Shown: positions 29,602-40,003 of the stretch, one piece after another
Layout: each line of letters opens with the position of its first letter
Numbering within the stretch: position 1 is the stretch's first letter
Source: Methylophilales bacterium BACL14 MAG-120910-bin43
Lineage (GTDB): Bacteria; Pseudomonadota; Gammaproteobacteria; Burkholderiales; Methylophilaceae
Length of the DNA: 57,336 nucleotides
Assembly: GCA_905181685.1 (NCBI GenBank)
Contig: CAJIYK010000004.1
Span: forward strand, 1-57,336
Direction of reading: 5' to 3'
Translations under genes and position numbers: made by a program
The notes under the pieces: generated by a model
Told to the model about the DNA's origin: nothing
The model's database searches: none
The model's input: only the letters and a program-made list of their open reading frames with translations

Positions 29602-30057
29602 ATGAATATTATAATTCAAGAAAATAGCTTTTCTATCTCAAAAATTATTTCAGATTTATCAAAAAAAGATAATGTTGGGGCTGTAGTAAGTTTCAGTGGC
29701 TATGTTCGCGAGTTCTCAAAAGAGAGGCAATTAAAGTCAATGGAACTTGAGCATTACCCAGGTATGACTGAAAAAGCGCTTGCAGATATTGTGCAAAGTG
29801 CTAAAAGTCATTGGGATATTCAGGAAGCAACTATTGTTCATAGAGTAGGCAAGCTTTTACCTAAGGATATAATTGTAGGTGTAATTGTTTCAAGTAAGCA
29901 CAGATCAAATGCCTTCAAGGCTTGTGAATTTATTATTGATTTTCTAAAAACAGATGCACCATTTTGGAAGAAAGAAATTTCTGAAGAAGGAGAAATATGG
30001 GTTGCTGAAAGGCAGGAGGATGTTGTTAAGAAAACAAGCTGGAATAAATTAGATTAA
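29602..30057 (+). CDS. moaE: Molybdopterin synthase catalytic subunit
   Basis: Inserts sulfur into precursor Z to give molybdopterin. 151 residues with [20 protein letters not shown] and [11 protein letters not shown], the conserved MoaE blocks, and the active-site lysine region [14 protein letters not shown]. It starts immediately after the moaD stop, so the two subunits are coupled. Other moa genes are not in the window. Confidence 0.93.
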   Translation: MNIIIQENSFSISKIISDLSKKDNVGAVVSFSGYVREFSKERQLKSMELEHYPGMTEKALADIVQSAKSHWDIQEATIVHRVGKLLPKDIIVGVIVSSKHRSNAFKACEFIIDFLKTDAPFWKKEISEEGEIWVAERQEDVVKKTSWNKLD

Positions 30058-30110
30058 ATTTACCTTTTTCAAGCATAATTGCACCTGTAACTAACATAAG
30101 ATTTATAAAT

Positions 30111-30973
30111 ATGAACTTAAAAAAAGTGGTATTCCCAGTCGCTGGCTTAGGCTCAAGATTCTTACCTGCGACTAAAGCTATTCCAAAAGAAATGTTACCA
30201 ATTAATGATAAGCCTTTAATTCAATATGCTGTTGAAGAGGCAATTGATGCTGGATTCACCGAATTAATTTTTATTACGGGAGAAACTAAAAGAGCCATCA
30301 CAGAGCATTTTGAATTTTAATCCTGACCTAAGTATTTCAAATTAACAAAAGATAAAAAAAACTATTTATCAGAAATGCATAAAATTATCCCTGACCATGT
30401 TTCCTGTAAATATATCATACAAGATGAGCCTCTAGGGCTTGGTCATGCGATACTTCAGGCAAAAGAAGCAGTTGGTAAAGAACCTTTGCAGTAGTACTTG
30501 CAGACGATCTTATTGATGCAAAACAAGGTGTTCTTCAGCAAATGTTAGATCGCTATGAGGATGAAAATTCATCAATTGTTTCGGTACAAAAAATTAAAAA
30601 ATCAGAGTCAGTAAATTATGGAATTATAGAGTTTAAGAGCGATGCAAATGCACTTATTAAAACTACAAATATTATTGAAAAACCTTTACCAGAAAATGCA
30701 CCCTCAAGTTTTGGTGTTGTAGGAAGGTATATATTTTGCAATAAGATATTTTCTTATCTTGAAAAAATATCAGTGGGTGTAGGTAACGAAATTCAACTTA
30801 CGGATGCTATCAAATTATTATTAAAAACAAACCCTATTTTTAGCTATGAATTTACTGGAACAAGATATGATTGCGGATCTAAATTAGGTTTTATAAAAGC
30901 CAATATTTCATTTGCCCTCAAGGATGATCAGACTAAAAATGAATTGAAGGGGTTTATTAAAAATTTATTATGA
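30111..30973 (+). CDS. galU: UTP-glucose-1-phosphate uridylyltransferase, frameshifted
   Basis: Makes UDP-glucose for envelope glycans. The N-terminus [21 protein letters not shown] is the nucleotide-binding signature. Three single-base shifts, near 30319, 30345 and 30488, split the middle; reading across them gives [13 protein letters not shown], then VVLADDLID. The last piece has YGIIEFKS and [15 protein letters not shown]. Joined length is about 287 residues, typical. The end overlaps hpt by 4 bases. Confidence 0.9.
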
Positions 30974-31515
30974 AGATTGAGGGTATAGTAAATGATTCCG
31001 AAGTCTTATACACATCTGATGAAATTAAAGTAGGTATTTCAAATATTGCAGATACGATTAACGAATATTTTAGAGATATAAAAGATTGTGTAACTGTTTT
31101 ACCCGTAATGAAAGGAGCGATTCCATTTGCAGGTTACCTTATTCCGCAGCTTTCATTTAATACAATTATTGAGTATATCCACGTGACTCGATATCACCAA
31201 AACATAGGAACAAAAGATTGCAATTGGATTTACAAGCCAAATAAAAGTGCTGTTAAAGATAAGGTTATACTGGTTATGGATGATATTCTTGACGAGGGAA
31301 TTACACTTCTAAATATAAAAGATGAGTTAAAATTAATGGGAGCAAGATCAATAGTGACAGCCGTTTTATTCGATAAAAAAATTAATATAAAAAAATCAAC
31401 GCGTGCAGACTTTGTAGGCCTAGCAGTACCTAATAAGTATGTTTATGGTTTTGGTTTAGACTTTAAAGATAGAGGGCGAAACCTGCCTAATCTTTATTCA
31501 TTTAATGAAAAATAA
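30970..31515 (+). CDS. hpt: Hypoxanthine-guanine phosphoribosyltransferase
   Basis: Purine salvage: transfers the phosphoribosyl group of PRPP to hypoxanthine or guanine. 181 residues. The PRPP motif is VILVMDDILDEGITL at about residues 98-112; VLPVMKGAIPFAGYL provides the pyrophosphate loop. The aromatic/acidic C-terminal segment YGFGLDFKDRGRNLPNL is typical of the betaproteobacterial form. Overlaps galU by 4 bases and rnr by 11. Confidence 0.88.
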   Translation: MKIEGIVNDSEVLYTSDEIKVGISNIADTINEYFRDIKDCVTVLPVMKGAIPFAGYLIPQLSFNTIIEYIHVTRYHQNIGTKDCNWIYKPNKSAVKDKVILVMDDILDEGITLLNIKDELKLMGARSIVTAVLFDKKINIKKSTRADFVGLAVPNKYVYGFGLDFKDRGRNLPNLYSFNEK

Positions 31516-33755
31516 GAAACAAAACAGAAGACTTGATCCTCAATTAGCTCGAGAATCTGAGCTTTATGAAAACCCAATACCAAGTAGAGAGCTAATCCTG
31601 CAAGTGATGGAGGAGCATGGAGTTCCTGTAAAAAAGTTAGACTTGATAAAAATTTTAGAGATTCAAGATGATGAAATTATCTTTTTTGAAAAAAGAATAC
31701 GAGCAATGGAACGACAAGGACAAATCTTAATTAATCGTAAAGATGTTCTTTGTATATCAAAAAAAATAAATTTAAGCTCAGGTCGGGTGATGGGTCACCC
31801 AGATGGTTATGGTTTTTTAATACCAGACGACGAAGCAATGGATGATGTTTTTCTATCTCCAAGAGAAATGTCTCAAGTATTTAATAAAGATCGTGTCATG
31901 GTTCAGGTAACAGGTCAGGATAGAAGAGGTAGGTTGGAAGGGAAGATTGTTGAAGTTTTAGAGCGGGTAAATAAGGTTTTGGTGGGAAGAGTTATTCAGG
32001 GACAAGGCGTGACAGTGGTTTCAGCTGAAGATAAAAGAATTAGCCAAGATATATTAATTCCATATGATTTGGATCTCAATGCAAAAACAGGTGATGTCGT
32101 TGAGGTGGAGATAACAACCCAACCTAGCTTTAGAAGCAAGCCTATGGGTAAAGTGATAAATATTCTCGGAAATTATTCTGATAGTGGTATTGAAATAGAA
32201 ATTGCTTTAAGAAAACATAATTTACCCTATGAATTCACGAAAGGAGGTTATTGAGGAGGCTGAGTCTTTTGATCAAGAGGTAAAGGAAAAAGATTTCAAG
32301 GGTCGGATTGATATACGAGATTTACCTCTGGTAACTATTGATGGTGAGACTGCAAGAGATTTTGACGACGCAGTTTATGCAGAGCAAAAAAAAGATAGTT
32401 GGCGGTTGGTAGTTGCAATTGCTGATGTTAGTAATTATGTTAAAGAGACCTCAAAGTTAAATGAGTCTGCAATTGAGAGAGGTAACTCGGTTTACTTCCC
32501 AAGGCGTGTTATACCTATGCTGCCTGAGGCACTTTCAAATGGCCTTTGTTCATTAAACCCAAACGTTGATCGATTGTGCATGGTCTGTGATATGACTTTT
32601 GATTTAAATGGAGATATAACAAAGTATAAATTTTATCCTTCTGTAATGAACTCAAAGGCAAGACTAACCTACACGATTGTAGATAAAATATTAAATAAGA
32701 ACGACCAGGTATTAAAAAAAGAGTATGAAAAATCGTATAACGATTTAGTGAATTTACAAAATTTATTTAAGCTTCTGTCGAAAAAAAGAGAGAAAAGAGG
32801 TGCTATTGATTTTGATTCAACTGAGACTTCAATTGTGTTCAATGACAAGGGAAAAATAGACTTTATAAAGCCTATTTATAGAAATGAGGCTCATCGAATC
32901 ATAGAAGAATGTATGTTGTCTGCAAATGTTTGTGCAGCAAACTATCTATTAGATAACCCCGGAGATGGCATATACCGAAATCATGAGACCCCATCAGAAG
33001 AAAAATTAACAAACCTAAGAGATTTTTTACTTGATTTTGGTCTTACTTTGGGGGGTGGATCGGAACCTACAGTTAAGGATTATGGGGAAATATTAAAAAA
33101 AATTGCTAATCGACCTGATGCACATTTATTACAAACCGTTTTACTGAGGTCAATGCAGCAAGCTGCTTACAGCAGTAAAAATCTAGGCCATTTTGGTCTC
33201 GCCTATTCAGCATATACTCACTTTACTTCACCTATTAGGAGATATCCTGATTTAATGGTTCATCGGGCAATTAAGTCACAACTTGATGGTAAGAACCCTA
33301 AGATTAAAAACATTGAAGCAATAGCATTGCATTGTTCAACTACTGAAAGGACAGCTGATGATGCCACAAGGGATGTTGAATCCTGGCTGAAGTGTTACTT
33401 TATGCAAGATAAGGTAGGACAAAGCTTTTGGGGCACAGTTGCAGGTGTAACCGGCTTTGGTTTATTTATGGAGCTTGATGATATATATATCGAAGGGCTT
33501 TTACATGTAACTGAATTAGGGAATGATTACTTTACTTACGATAAAGCAAGACATGCCATGGTAGGTGAAAAAACGAATTTAACCTATCGGCTTGGTGATC
33601 GCTTGGAGATAAAGGTTATCAGAGTTGATTTAGATTCAATAAAAATTGATTTAGGATTAATCGGCTCACAAAAAAAACCTTCCAAAAAATTTAAAAAATC
33701 ATTTATCAGAGCTGAAAAAAGCAAGAAAAAAATTAAACGAAGAAAGAAAAAATGA
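31505..33755 (+). CDS. rnr: Ribonuclease R, one frameshift
   Basis: 3'-to-5' exoribonuclease that degrades structured RNA. Order: N-terminal helix-turn-helix region, cold-shock domains (GRVMGHPDGYGFLIPDD), RNB catalytic domain (VTIDGETARDFDDAVYAE, with the metal-binding aspartates), S1 domain (FWGTVAGVTGFGLFMEL) and a Lys-rich C-terminal tail. One extra base near 32243 (AAAGGAGG where AAAGAGG is expected) breaks the frame between YEFTK and EVIEEA. Joined length is about 750 residues. Overlaps rlmB by 4 bases. Confidence 0.93.
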
Positions 33756-34495
33756 GTACCGAAAAAAAAATATATGGATTTCATTCAATTACTTCACAAA
33801 TAAGGTTGGACCCTGTGGTTGTAAAGGAGGTATTTATTGATGAGGCACGGTCCGATGGCAGAGTAAATGATTTAATGAAGATAATTAAAACGAATGAAGT
33901 TAAATTTCATTTATCAACTAAAGATAGACTTGATGGCATGGTTTCTAGCAATAAACATCAAGGTGTAGTGGCTTTAGTGAGAGAGGCTCAAAATAAATAT
34001 GTAACAGTTGAAGATATTATTGAGGAAAATCATGACAAGCCTCTTTTATTTTTAATCCTTGATGGTGTTGTTGATCCTCATAACCTTGGTGCTTGTTTTA
34101 GGGTTGCTGATGCTATGGGTGTTGATGCACTAATCTGCCCAAAAGATAATGCGGTAGGATTAAACGCGACTGTAAGGAAGGTTGCATGTGGTGGAGCGGA
34201 GTCTGTCCCTTTTGTCGTTGTAACAAATTTAGCTAGAACAATCAGATACCTAAAAAATTCAAACGTTTTTGTTTATGGAACCGATGATGATGTAAATAAA
34301 CCCCTTCAAAAAACTAACTTTAAAGGTTCTATTGCTTTAGTGATGGGGTCTGAAGGAAAAGGAATGAGGCGGTTAACAAAGGAGTTATGTGATGATATTT
34401 TCTCAATTTCAATGATGGGGCAAGTTGAAAGTTTAAATGTAAGTGTTGCTTCAGGAATTTGCTTATATGAAATTAACAGACAAAGAAAACTATAG
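33752..34495 (+). CDS. rlmB: 23S rRNA (guanosine-2'-O)-methyltransferase RlmB
   Basis: SpoU/TrmH-type knotted methyltransferase that modifies Gm2251 in the peptidyl-transferase P loop. 247 residues: N-terminal substrate-binding domain (KIYGFHSITSQIR), then the three motifs LDGVVDPHNLGACFRVADA, LVMGSEGKGMRRL and SLNVSVASGICLYE. The pairing rnr-rlmB is standard in proteobacteria. Intact. Confidence 0.95.
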   Translation: MSTEKKIYGFHSITSQIRLDPVVVKEVFIDEARSDGRVNDLMKIIKTNEVKFHLSTKDRLDGMVSSNKHQGVVALVREAQNKYVTVEDIIEENHDKPLLFLILDGVVDPHNLGACFRVADAMGVDALICPKDNAVGLNATVRKVACGGAESVPFVVVTNLARTIRYLKNSNVFVYGTDDDVNKPLQKTNFKGSIALVMGSEGKGMRRLTKELCDDIFSISMMGQVESLNVSVASGICLYEINRQRKL

Positions 34496-34544
34496 GCGCT
34501 GTATTTAGATTCATAATACCTTCCAGTTCTTATAAAAAATTCCC

Positions 34545-35220
34545 TTACTGTATTTCATAAAAAAGTTTACGCAATGCATTAAGAAATTTAGCGTGAGAAT
34601 ACGAATAGGTCGGACGCAAAATATCTATGAATGCACAGTACCTCAAACCCTCCTCCTCATTTATACTTTGATGAATCAAGGTGTCATCAAAGATGAATAA
34701 TGGATTATCCTTCCAGCGGTTTTTTACATCATCAACTTCAATGAATGAGCCGGGATTTTTTACTTTATTAAAATTGTACAAAACTCGATAACTTAACCTT
34801 AGGGGACCGAAATGTTTTGATGTTCTTGTTTTCTCCCTGAATAGGGATACCCCTATTGTTTTAATATACTTAAAGTCTCTATTAAGGTCAGGTATAGACC
34901 TATTTAGCTGATTCCCATACCAACGATAAAATATCATTGTCCTTTTGCTATTTTTCTCTTTATGAAATTGTTTTTCAATTTGTATTTTGTTTTTATCAAA
35001 ATAGCCTAATAATTTCATTAATTTCATCTTGATGTGATTTCGGCATCGATGAAAGTTTAAAGTGATGACTGTTTGCCTTACTTATTAAATCTGAGAATAG
35101 GTTTATGGGGGATAGAATAAAGGTAAGGATACCCTTACTTAAAAAATATTTTTTTAATAAAAATTTATTAACATTTTGATGTCTTAGAACATCTACTAAG
35201 CCAAAAATTAACCAAGACAA
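34545..35220 (-). CDS. Aspartyl/asparaginyl beta-hydroxylase family protein (LpxO-like), one frameshift
   Basis: Fe(II)/2-oxoglutarate dioxygenase related to aspartyl beta-hydroxylase and the lipid A hydroxylase LpxO. Candidate iron ligands are the histidines in SKHFGPLRLSYR and FIFDDTLIHQSINEEE; RYCAFIDILRP supplies the arginine region. A shift near 35015 separates an N-terminal part (from ATG at 35220) from the rest. Joined length is about 225 residues. Lipid versus protein substrate cannot be told. It is convergent with rlmB. Confidence 0.7.
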
Positions 35221-35354
35221 TGACGAATGTAAAGTAACCTGTTATGGGGAAGCATATATAAACAAAAGCATTTTTTCTGTAAATAAACTTATTTTTTTTA
35301 AAAAATTGATTGATAGTCTCCCAGAGTTAAATTAATCATACTCTTTTGATTTAT

Positions 35355-35380
35355 AAAAGGCTTCTTCAAAGAAGCCTTTT
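35355..35380. terminator. Bidirectional rho-independent terminator
   Basis: AAAAGGCTTCT (35355-35365) and AGAAGCCTTTT (35370-35380) are perfect complements around the loop TCAA. The A and T runs on both flanks let it work on either strand. On the minus strand it ends the tRNA-Asn transcript that comes from 35462. Confidence 0.88.
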
Positions 35381-35386
35381 ATTTTT

Positions 35387-35462
35387 TGGCTCCTCAACCT
35401 GGGCTCGAACCAGGGACAACATGATTAACAGTCATGTGCTCTACCAACTGAGCTATTGAGGA
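35387..35462 (-). tRNA. tRNA-Asn (GTT)
   Basis: The minus strand gives a 76-base cloverleaf. The acceptor stem TCCTCAA pairs with TTGAGGA, the D arm is AGCTCAGTTGGTAGAGC, the anticodon loop CTGTTAA holds GTT, and the T arm is CCTGGTTCGAGCCCAGG. CCA is encoded at the 3' end (35387-35389). Followed by a terminator. Confidence 0.96.
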
Positions 35463-35507
35463 ATAAACTTTAACAGCGTGCATTTTAACAAAGCTTTTAA
35501 ATTGAAT

Positions 35508-36713
35508 CTAGTCTTCTATTGCTTCTTTAATGCGCTTAAGTGCTTTTTTTAAATTATCCAGTGATGTTGCAAAAGATATTCTGAAGTAATTAGGAGCACC
35601 AAATGCCGTTCCTGGGACAACAGCAACACCTTTTGTCTCAAGAAGATACTCAGAAAAAGCAATGTCATTATTTTCTTTTAGTTTGCCGTCATTAAATAAT
35701 TTATTTATTGCTTCCTGCGCATAAGGGAAGGAATAAAAAGCTCCCTTTGCATCTATACACTTTATGCCCTTAATATTGTTAAAGGCATTTACAACAAAAT
35801 GATGCCTTTCTTTAAAAGCTTTGACCATTGGTGTAATGCATGATTGATCACTATTGAGGGCAGCTTCTGCAGCAACTTGTGATATCGACGTTGGATTAGA
35901 TGTAGATTGCGATTGCAGTATTCCCATTGCTTTAATAATAGATGAAGGTCCTGCTGCGTATCCAATTCTCCAACCAGTCATAGAGTATGCTTTCGAAACA
36001 CCACTTAAAATAATTGTTCTATCCTTAAGTCTTGGTTCAACCATAACGATATTATAAAAAGGCTCATCATTTAGGTTAATTTTTTCATAAATATCATCAG
36101 TACCTATAAAGACATTTGGATGGCTTAATAAAACCTTTGCTAATTCTTTTAATTCTTCTCTGGAATAGACAGACCCGGTTGGGTTTGATGGAGAATTAAT
36201 CAAAACTAATTTTGTATTTTCAGAAATAGCTTCTTCTAGTTGTGATGGTAGCATCTTAAATTCTTGTTCAATTCCACAAGAAACTACGACAGGTTTGGCC
36301 CCTGTGAGTTGAGCAATATCAGTGTAAGAAACCCAATAAGGTGCTGGAATAATAACCTCATCCCCCTGATCAAGAATAGCAAGACATAAATTAAAAATGC
36401 ATTGCTTACCTCCAGTCCCAACGATAACCTCGCTTGTATCGTATGTTAAATTATTTTCTCTTTCAAACTTCGTTACAATCGCTTTTTTTAAGCTTGGAGT
36501 TCCCGTTGCTGCAGTATATTTAGTGAAACCTGCTTGAATAGCTTCAATAGCTGCATTCTTGATAAAATCAGGCGTATCAAAATCAGGCTCACCAGCGGCT
36601 AAACCAATAATGTCTTTTCCTTCTGATTTTAATTTAAGTGCTTTGGCAGTGATGGCAAGTGTGGGTGATTCTTGAATACGACCCATACATTTCGAAAGGG
36701 CTGACTTACTCAC
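35508..36713 (-). CDS. aspC: Aspartate aminotransferase (class I)
   Basis: PLP enzyme exchanging amino groups between aspartate and 2-oxoglutarate. 401 residues of the bacterial I-gamma (AspAT-b) type. LAAGEPDFDTPDFI near the N-terminus, INSPSNPTGSVYS, and the PLP lysine in SGVSKAYSMTGWRIGYAAG. RISFATS near the C-terminus contains the carboxylate-binding arginine. Upstream of tRNA-Asn on the same strand. Intact. Confidence 0.93.
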   Translation of the reverse strand: MSKSALSKCMGRIQESPTLAITAKALKLKSEGKDIIGLAAGEPDFDTPDFIKNAAIEAIQAGFTKYTAATGTPSLKKAIVTKFERENNLTYDTSEVIVGTGGKQCIFNLCLAILDQGDEVIIPAPYWVSYTDIAQLTGAKPVVVSCGIEQEFKMLPSQLEEAISENTKLVLINSPSNPTGSVYSREELKELAKVLLSHPNVFIGTDDIYEKINLNDEPFYNIVMVEPRLKDRTIILSGVSKAYSMTGWRIGYAAGPSSIIKAMGILQSQSTSNPTSISQVAAEAALNSDQSCITPMVKAFKERHHFVVNAFNNIKGIKCIDAKGAFYSFPYAQEAINKLFNDGKLKENNDIAFSEYLLETKGVAVVPGTAFGAPNYFRISFATSLDNLKKALKRIKEAIED

Positions 36714-36784
36714 AAAAAATCCAGTTATTTATAAAGATTTAATTTTACTTTAAAAATCTTTTAGATTAAATATTTGTTTGTAAT

Positions 36785-37772
36785 TTAGTATTTATTATTT
36801 TTAAGTATCCAAGCCTTATTTGGATCAACATCATCTAATGTTGACTGTATTTGAGCAACCTTATTTTCATCACCTTTGTTTTTATAGATTACAGCTTCCC
36901 TTAAAAGTGCATCAGAATTATTTTGGTCGATCTCCAAAGCTTTATCATAAGCAACTAAGGCCTCAGCAACCTTATTCAATTTTTCGTAAGCATATCCAAG
37001 TTCATACCAGGCCTCAGTATTATTTGGTTCATTTTCAACCCATTCTTTAGTTACAAGCTCTAGTTCAGCCCAATTTTTTTTTGTTTTTGGGATAGCAATT
37101 TTTAAAAAATATGGTTTTTTATCTTCATCTTCTTCCCAAAGAGCTTTACCATTAATTGGAAAAACTGTTTCCATTTCCATATTCATAAGTGGCTTAATCC
37201 AGTCTGCAGGAAGCGAATAATAATTTCCGTAGCCAGTAGTTTTGAAAGTATTAATTCCAATAAGATTCCCTTCAGGTCAAACAAACCACTTCCACTTGCT
37301 CCCATTCTAAATTTTGCAGAGCTAAGTATTATATTTTCTCCTTCAAAATCATATGTTGCGATGACATTTCCACCAGTTGTCAATGCTACTGGGGCTCCAC
37401 CAGAATGACCAATACCAACTATTTCCTGACCCTTTTTTAAATTTTTGCTATTTCCTAAAGGAACTGGCTCAACCGGGAGATTGAAGACTGATAGCAGACA
37501 TAAGTCATGCCATCTATCTGCTTGCACACCAGTAACAGGAAAGCTTGTATCACCAAAAGAAACCCATGGAGATTTTGTTTTTCTAAGCACGTGGCAATTT
37601 GTTACTACTTTGTCTTTAGCGACAACCACGCCCGATCCGTAAGCCAACCCATCATCTGTATAGCCTCTAATAACAACACTTGATGACCATGCTTTCATGA
37701 GGTTCTCTCGATCAAATGCATGAGTTGAAAAGAAGTGCTGAGTGTTAGTATTGCTATAAGAAGTCTGAACAT
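36785..37772 (-). CDS. Secreted trypsin-like serine protease with TPR-like tail, frameshifted
   Basis: Two open pieces and an upstream start join into one gene of about 328 residues. The true start is probably ATG at 37772, giving the signal peptide MFRLLIAILTLSTSF and a cleavage site near THA. The protease domain has the full triad: His in TNCHV, Asp in WHDLCLLSV, Ser in MGASGSGLF. After a shift near 37275 come NLIGINTFKTTGYGNYYSLP and then a tail with TPR-like helices (AWYELGYAYEKLNKVAEALVAY). A second shift near 37700 separates signal peptide and domain. Likely periplasmic. Confidence 0.75.
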
Positions 37773-37869
37773 TTAAATTTTCCTGTTAATTAAATATTAC
37801 TTGTAGAGACTGGTAGTATTTATTAAAGTTCTCATACTGATAAAATAATTTTTTAAAAAAAGTGATATT

Positions 37870-39904
37870 TTGAATTTAACATTTCCTAATAGCCCATTTA
37901 TTTTAAATCAGCCTTTTAAACCGGCTGGTGACCAACCAAAGCTATAAAAAGTTTGGTTGATGGTGTTAATAAAAATGAAAAATTTCAAACATTATTAGGC
38001 GTTACAGGCTCAGGTAAAACTTTTACGATTGCAAATGTTATCGCACAAACAGGAAAGCCCTCAATCGTGATGGCTCCGAATAAAACTTTAGCTGCACAGC
38101 TTTATTCAGAATTTAGAGATTTTTTCCCACAAAATGCTGTTGAATATTTTGTTTCCTATTACGATTATTACCAGCCTGAGGCCTACGTTCCTGGTAGAGA
38201 TGTTTTTATTGAAAAAGATTCAAGTATTAATGATCACATAGAGCAAATGAGATTGTCAGCAACCAAATCCTTATTGGAAAGAGATGATTCAATTATGTTG
38301 CAACAGTCTCTGCTATTTATGGTATTGGAGATCCTGTTGATTATCATGGAATGGTTCTTCACATTCAAGTTGAGAGAAAATTCTTCAAAGAAATATTATT
38401 TTACGCTTGTTTCTATGCAATACGATAGAAATGATTTTGATTTCTCAAGAGGTTGTTTTAGGGTTAGAGGAGATGTAATAGATATTTTCCCGCAGAAAAT
38501 TCAGAAACAGCGATTAGGATCACTTATTTGATGATGTTATAGAATCTATTACAGCTTTTGACCCATTGACTGGACAACTTTTTGATAAATTAAAAAGATT
38601 TACCATCTATCCCTCAAGTCATTATGTAACCCCAAGAGAAACAACATGTAAAAGCTATCGAGAGGATTAAAAAAGAATTAGTTGAGAGGGTAAAAGAATA
38701 TACAACCGAAGGAAAGCTTCTTGAAGCACAAAGAATAGAGCAAAGAACAAAGTTTGATTTAGAAATGTTAAATGAAATTGGGTTTTGTAAGGGTATTGAA
38801 AATTATTCTCGGCACTTATCAGGAAGGAAAGCTGGAGATCCAGCTCCAACTTTACTAGAATTACCTCCCAAATAATGCATTAATGATTATTGATGAGAGT
38901 CATGTTACGGTTCCTCAAATTGGAGGAATGTCAAAGGGAGATCGTGCAAGAAAAAATAATCTGGTTGATTATGGCTTTAGATTGCCATCAGCTCATGATA
39001 ATCGTCCTCTAAAGTTTAATGAATTTGAATCGATAATGCCGCAATGCATATTTGTTTCTGCAACACCTGCAGATTATGAGGAAAAGCATTCACCAATCAT
39101 TGTTGAGCAGGTCGCTAAGGCCAACTGGCTTAATAGACCCTGAAATAGAAATTAAACCAGCTGATTCACAAGTGGATGATGTACTAAGTGAAATTAAAAT
39201 TAGGGTTGAGCAAATGAAAGAGTATTGATAACAACTCTAACAAAAAGGATGGCAGAAGATCTTACAGACTATTTAACCGAACACTCTATTAAGGTGAGAT
39301 ACCTTCATTCTGAAATTGACACCGTCGAAAGAGTAGAAATTATAAGAGACTTAAGATTAGGTAAATTTGATGTGGTTGTCGGTATTAATTTATTGAGAGA
39401 AGGGCTTGATATACCTGAGGTATCTCTTGTTGCTGTATTAGATGCTGATAAGGAAGGATTTTTGAGGTCTGAAAGATCACTTATTCAAACTGCCGGCAGA
39501 GCAGCAAGAAATTTAAATGGAAAGGTAATTTTTTATGCCAATAGTATTACAAGGAGTATGCAGGCAGCAATTGATGAAACAGGTAGACGAAGAAAAAAAC
39601 AACTTAAATTTAATATAGACAATAATATTACACCTGTTGGAATTTTGAAAAAAGTTAAAGATATTATTGAAAGCATTCAGGATGAAGAAGAGTTTAAAAA
39701 GCAAAGAGCATTAATCAAAGACAATACCGAAAGTACGAAGATTTAACTGAACCACAAATAATAAAAGAAATTGGAAAACTTGAAAAAGTTATGCAATCAG
39801 CTGCAAGAAATCTTGAGTTTGAAAAAGCTGCAATACTACGTGATCAAATTAAGTTTTTGAAAGAAAAAATTTATGGGGCCAACATCCAAGATAAAATTAA
39901 ATAG
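37870..39904 (+). CDS. uvrB: Excinuclease ABC subunit B, many frameshifts
   Basis: Damage-verifying helicase of nucleotide excision repair. Conserved pieces are spread over three frames: [26 protein letters not shown] (Walker A), [15 protein letters not shown] (beta-hairpin), [53 protein letters not shown] and AGRAARN, then a UvrC-binding tail. About nine single-base shifts are needed (near 37951, 38300, 38410, 38495, 38645, 38860, 39120, 39222, 39740). The start is uncertain; TTG at 37870 is the best in-frame choice. Either local bad sequence or a real pseudogene. Confidence 0.85.
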
Positions 39905-39928
39905 CTAAATACATTGATTTAAAACAAT

Positions 39929-39957
39929 TTGACAATATAATTATCATCCTTTAATCC
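39929..39957 (+). promoter_or_regulatory. Possible promoter of the rpsF operon
   Basis: A perfect -35 hexamer TTGACA at 39929-39934 is followed after 17 bases by a weak -10 (TAATCC, 39952-39957). It lies between uvrB and rpsF. The strong -35 suits a ribosomal protein operon; the -10 is poor, so the call is tentative. The rpsF ribosome site AAGGAGA is strong. Confidence 0.4.
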
Positions 39958-40003
39958 TTGCTTCACAACAAAAGTTGGAAGCTTTAAACCATAAGGAGAG
40001 TAT

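Noticed and set aside
34496-35340. Possible insertion sequence between rlmB and tRNA-Asn
   Set aside because: No terminal inverted repeats or transposase; the region is explained by the frameshifted beta-hydroxylase gene and a short AT-rich gap.
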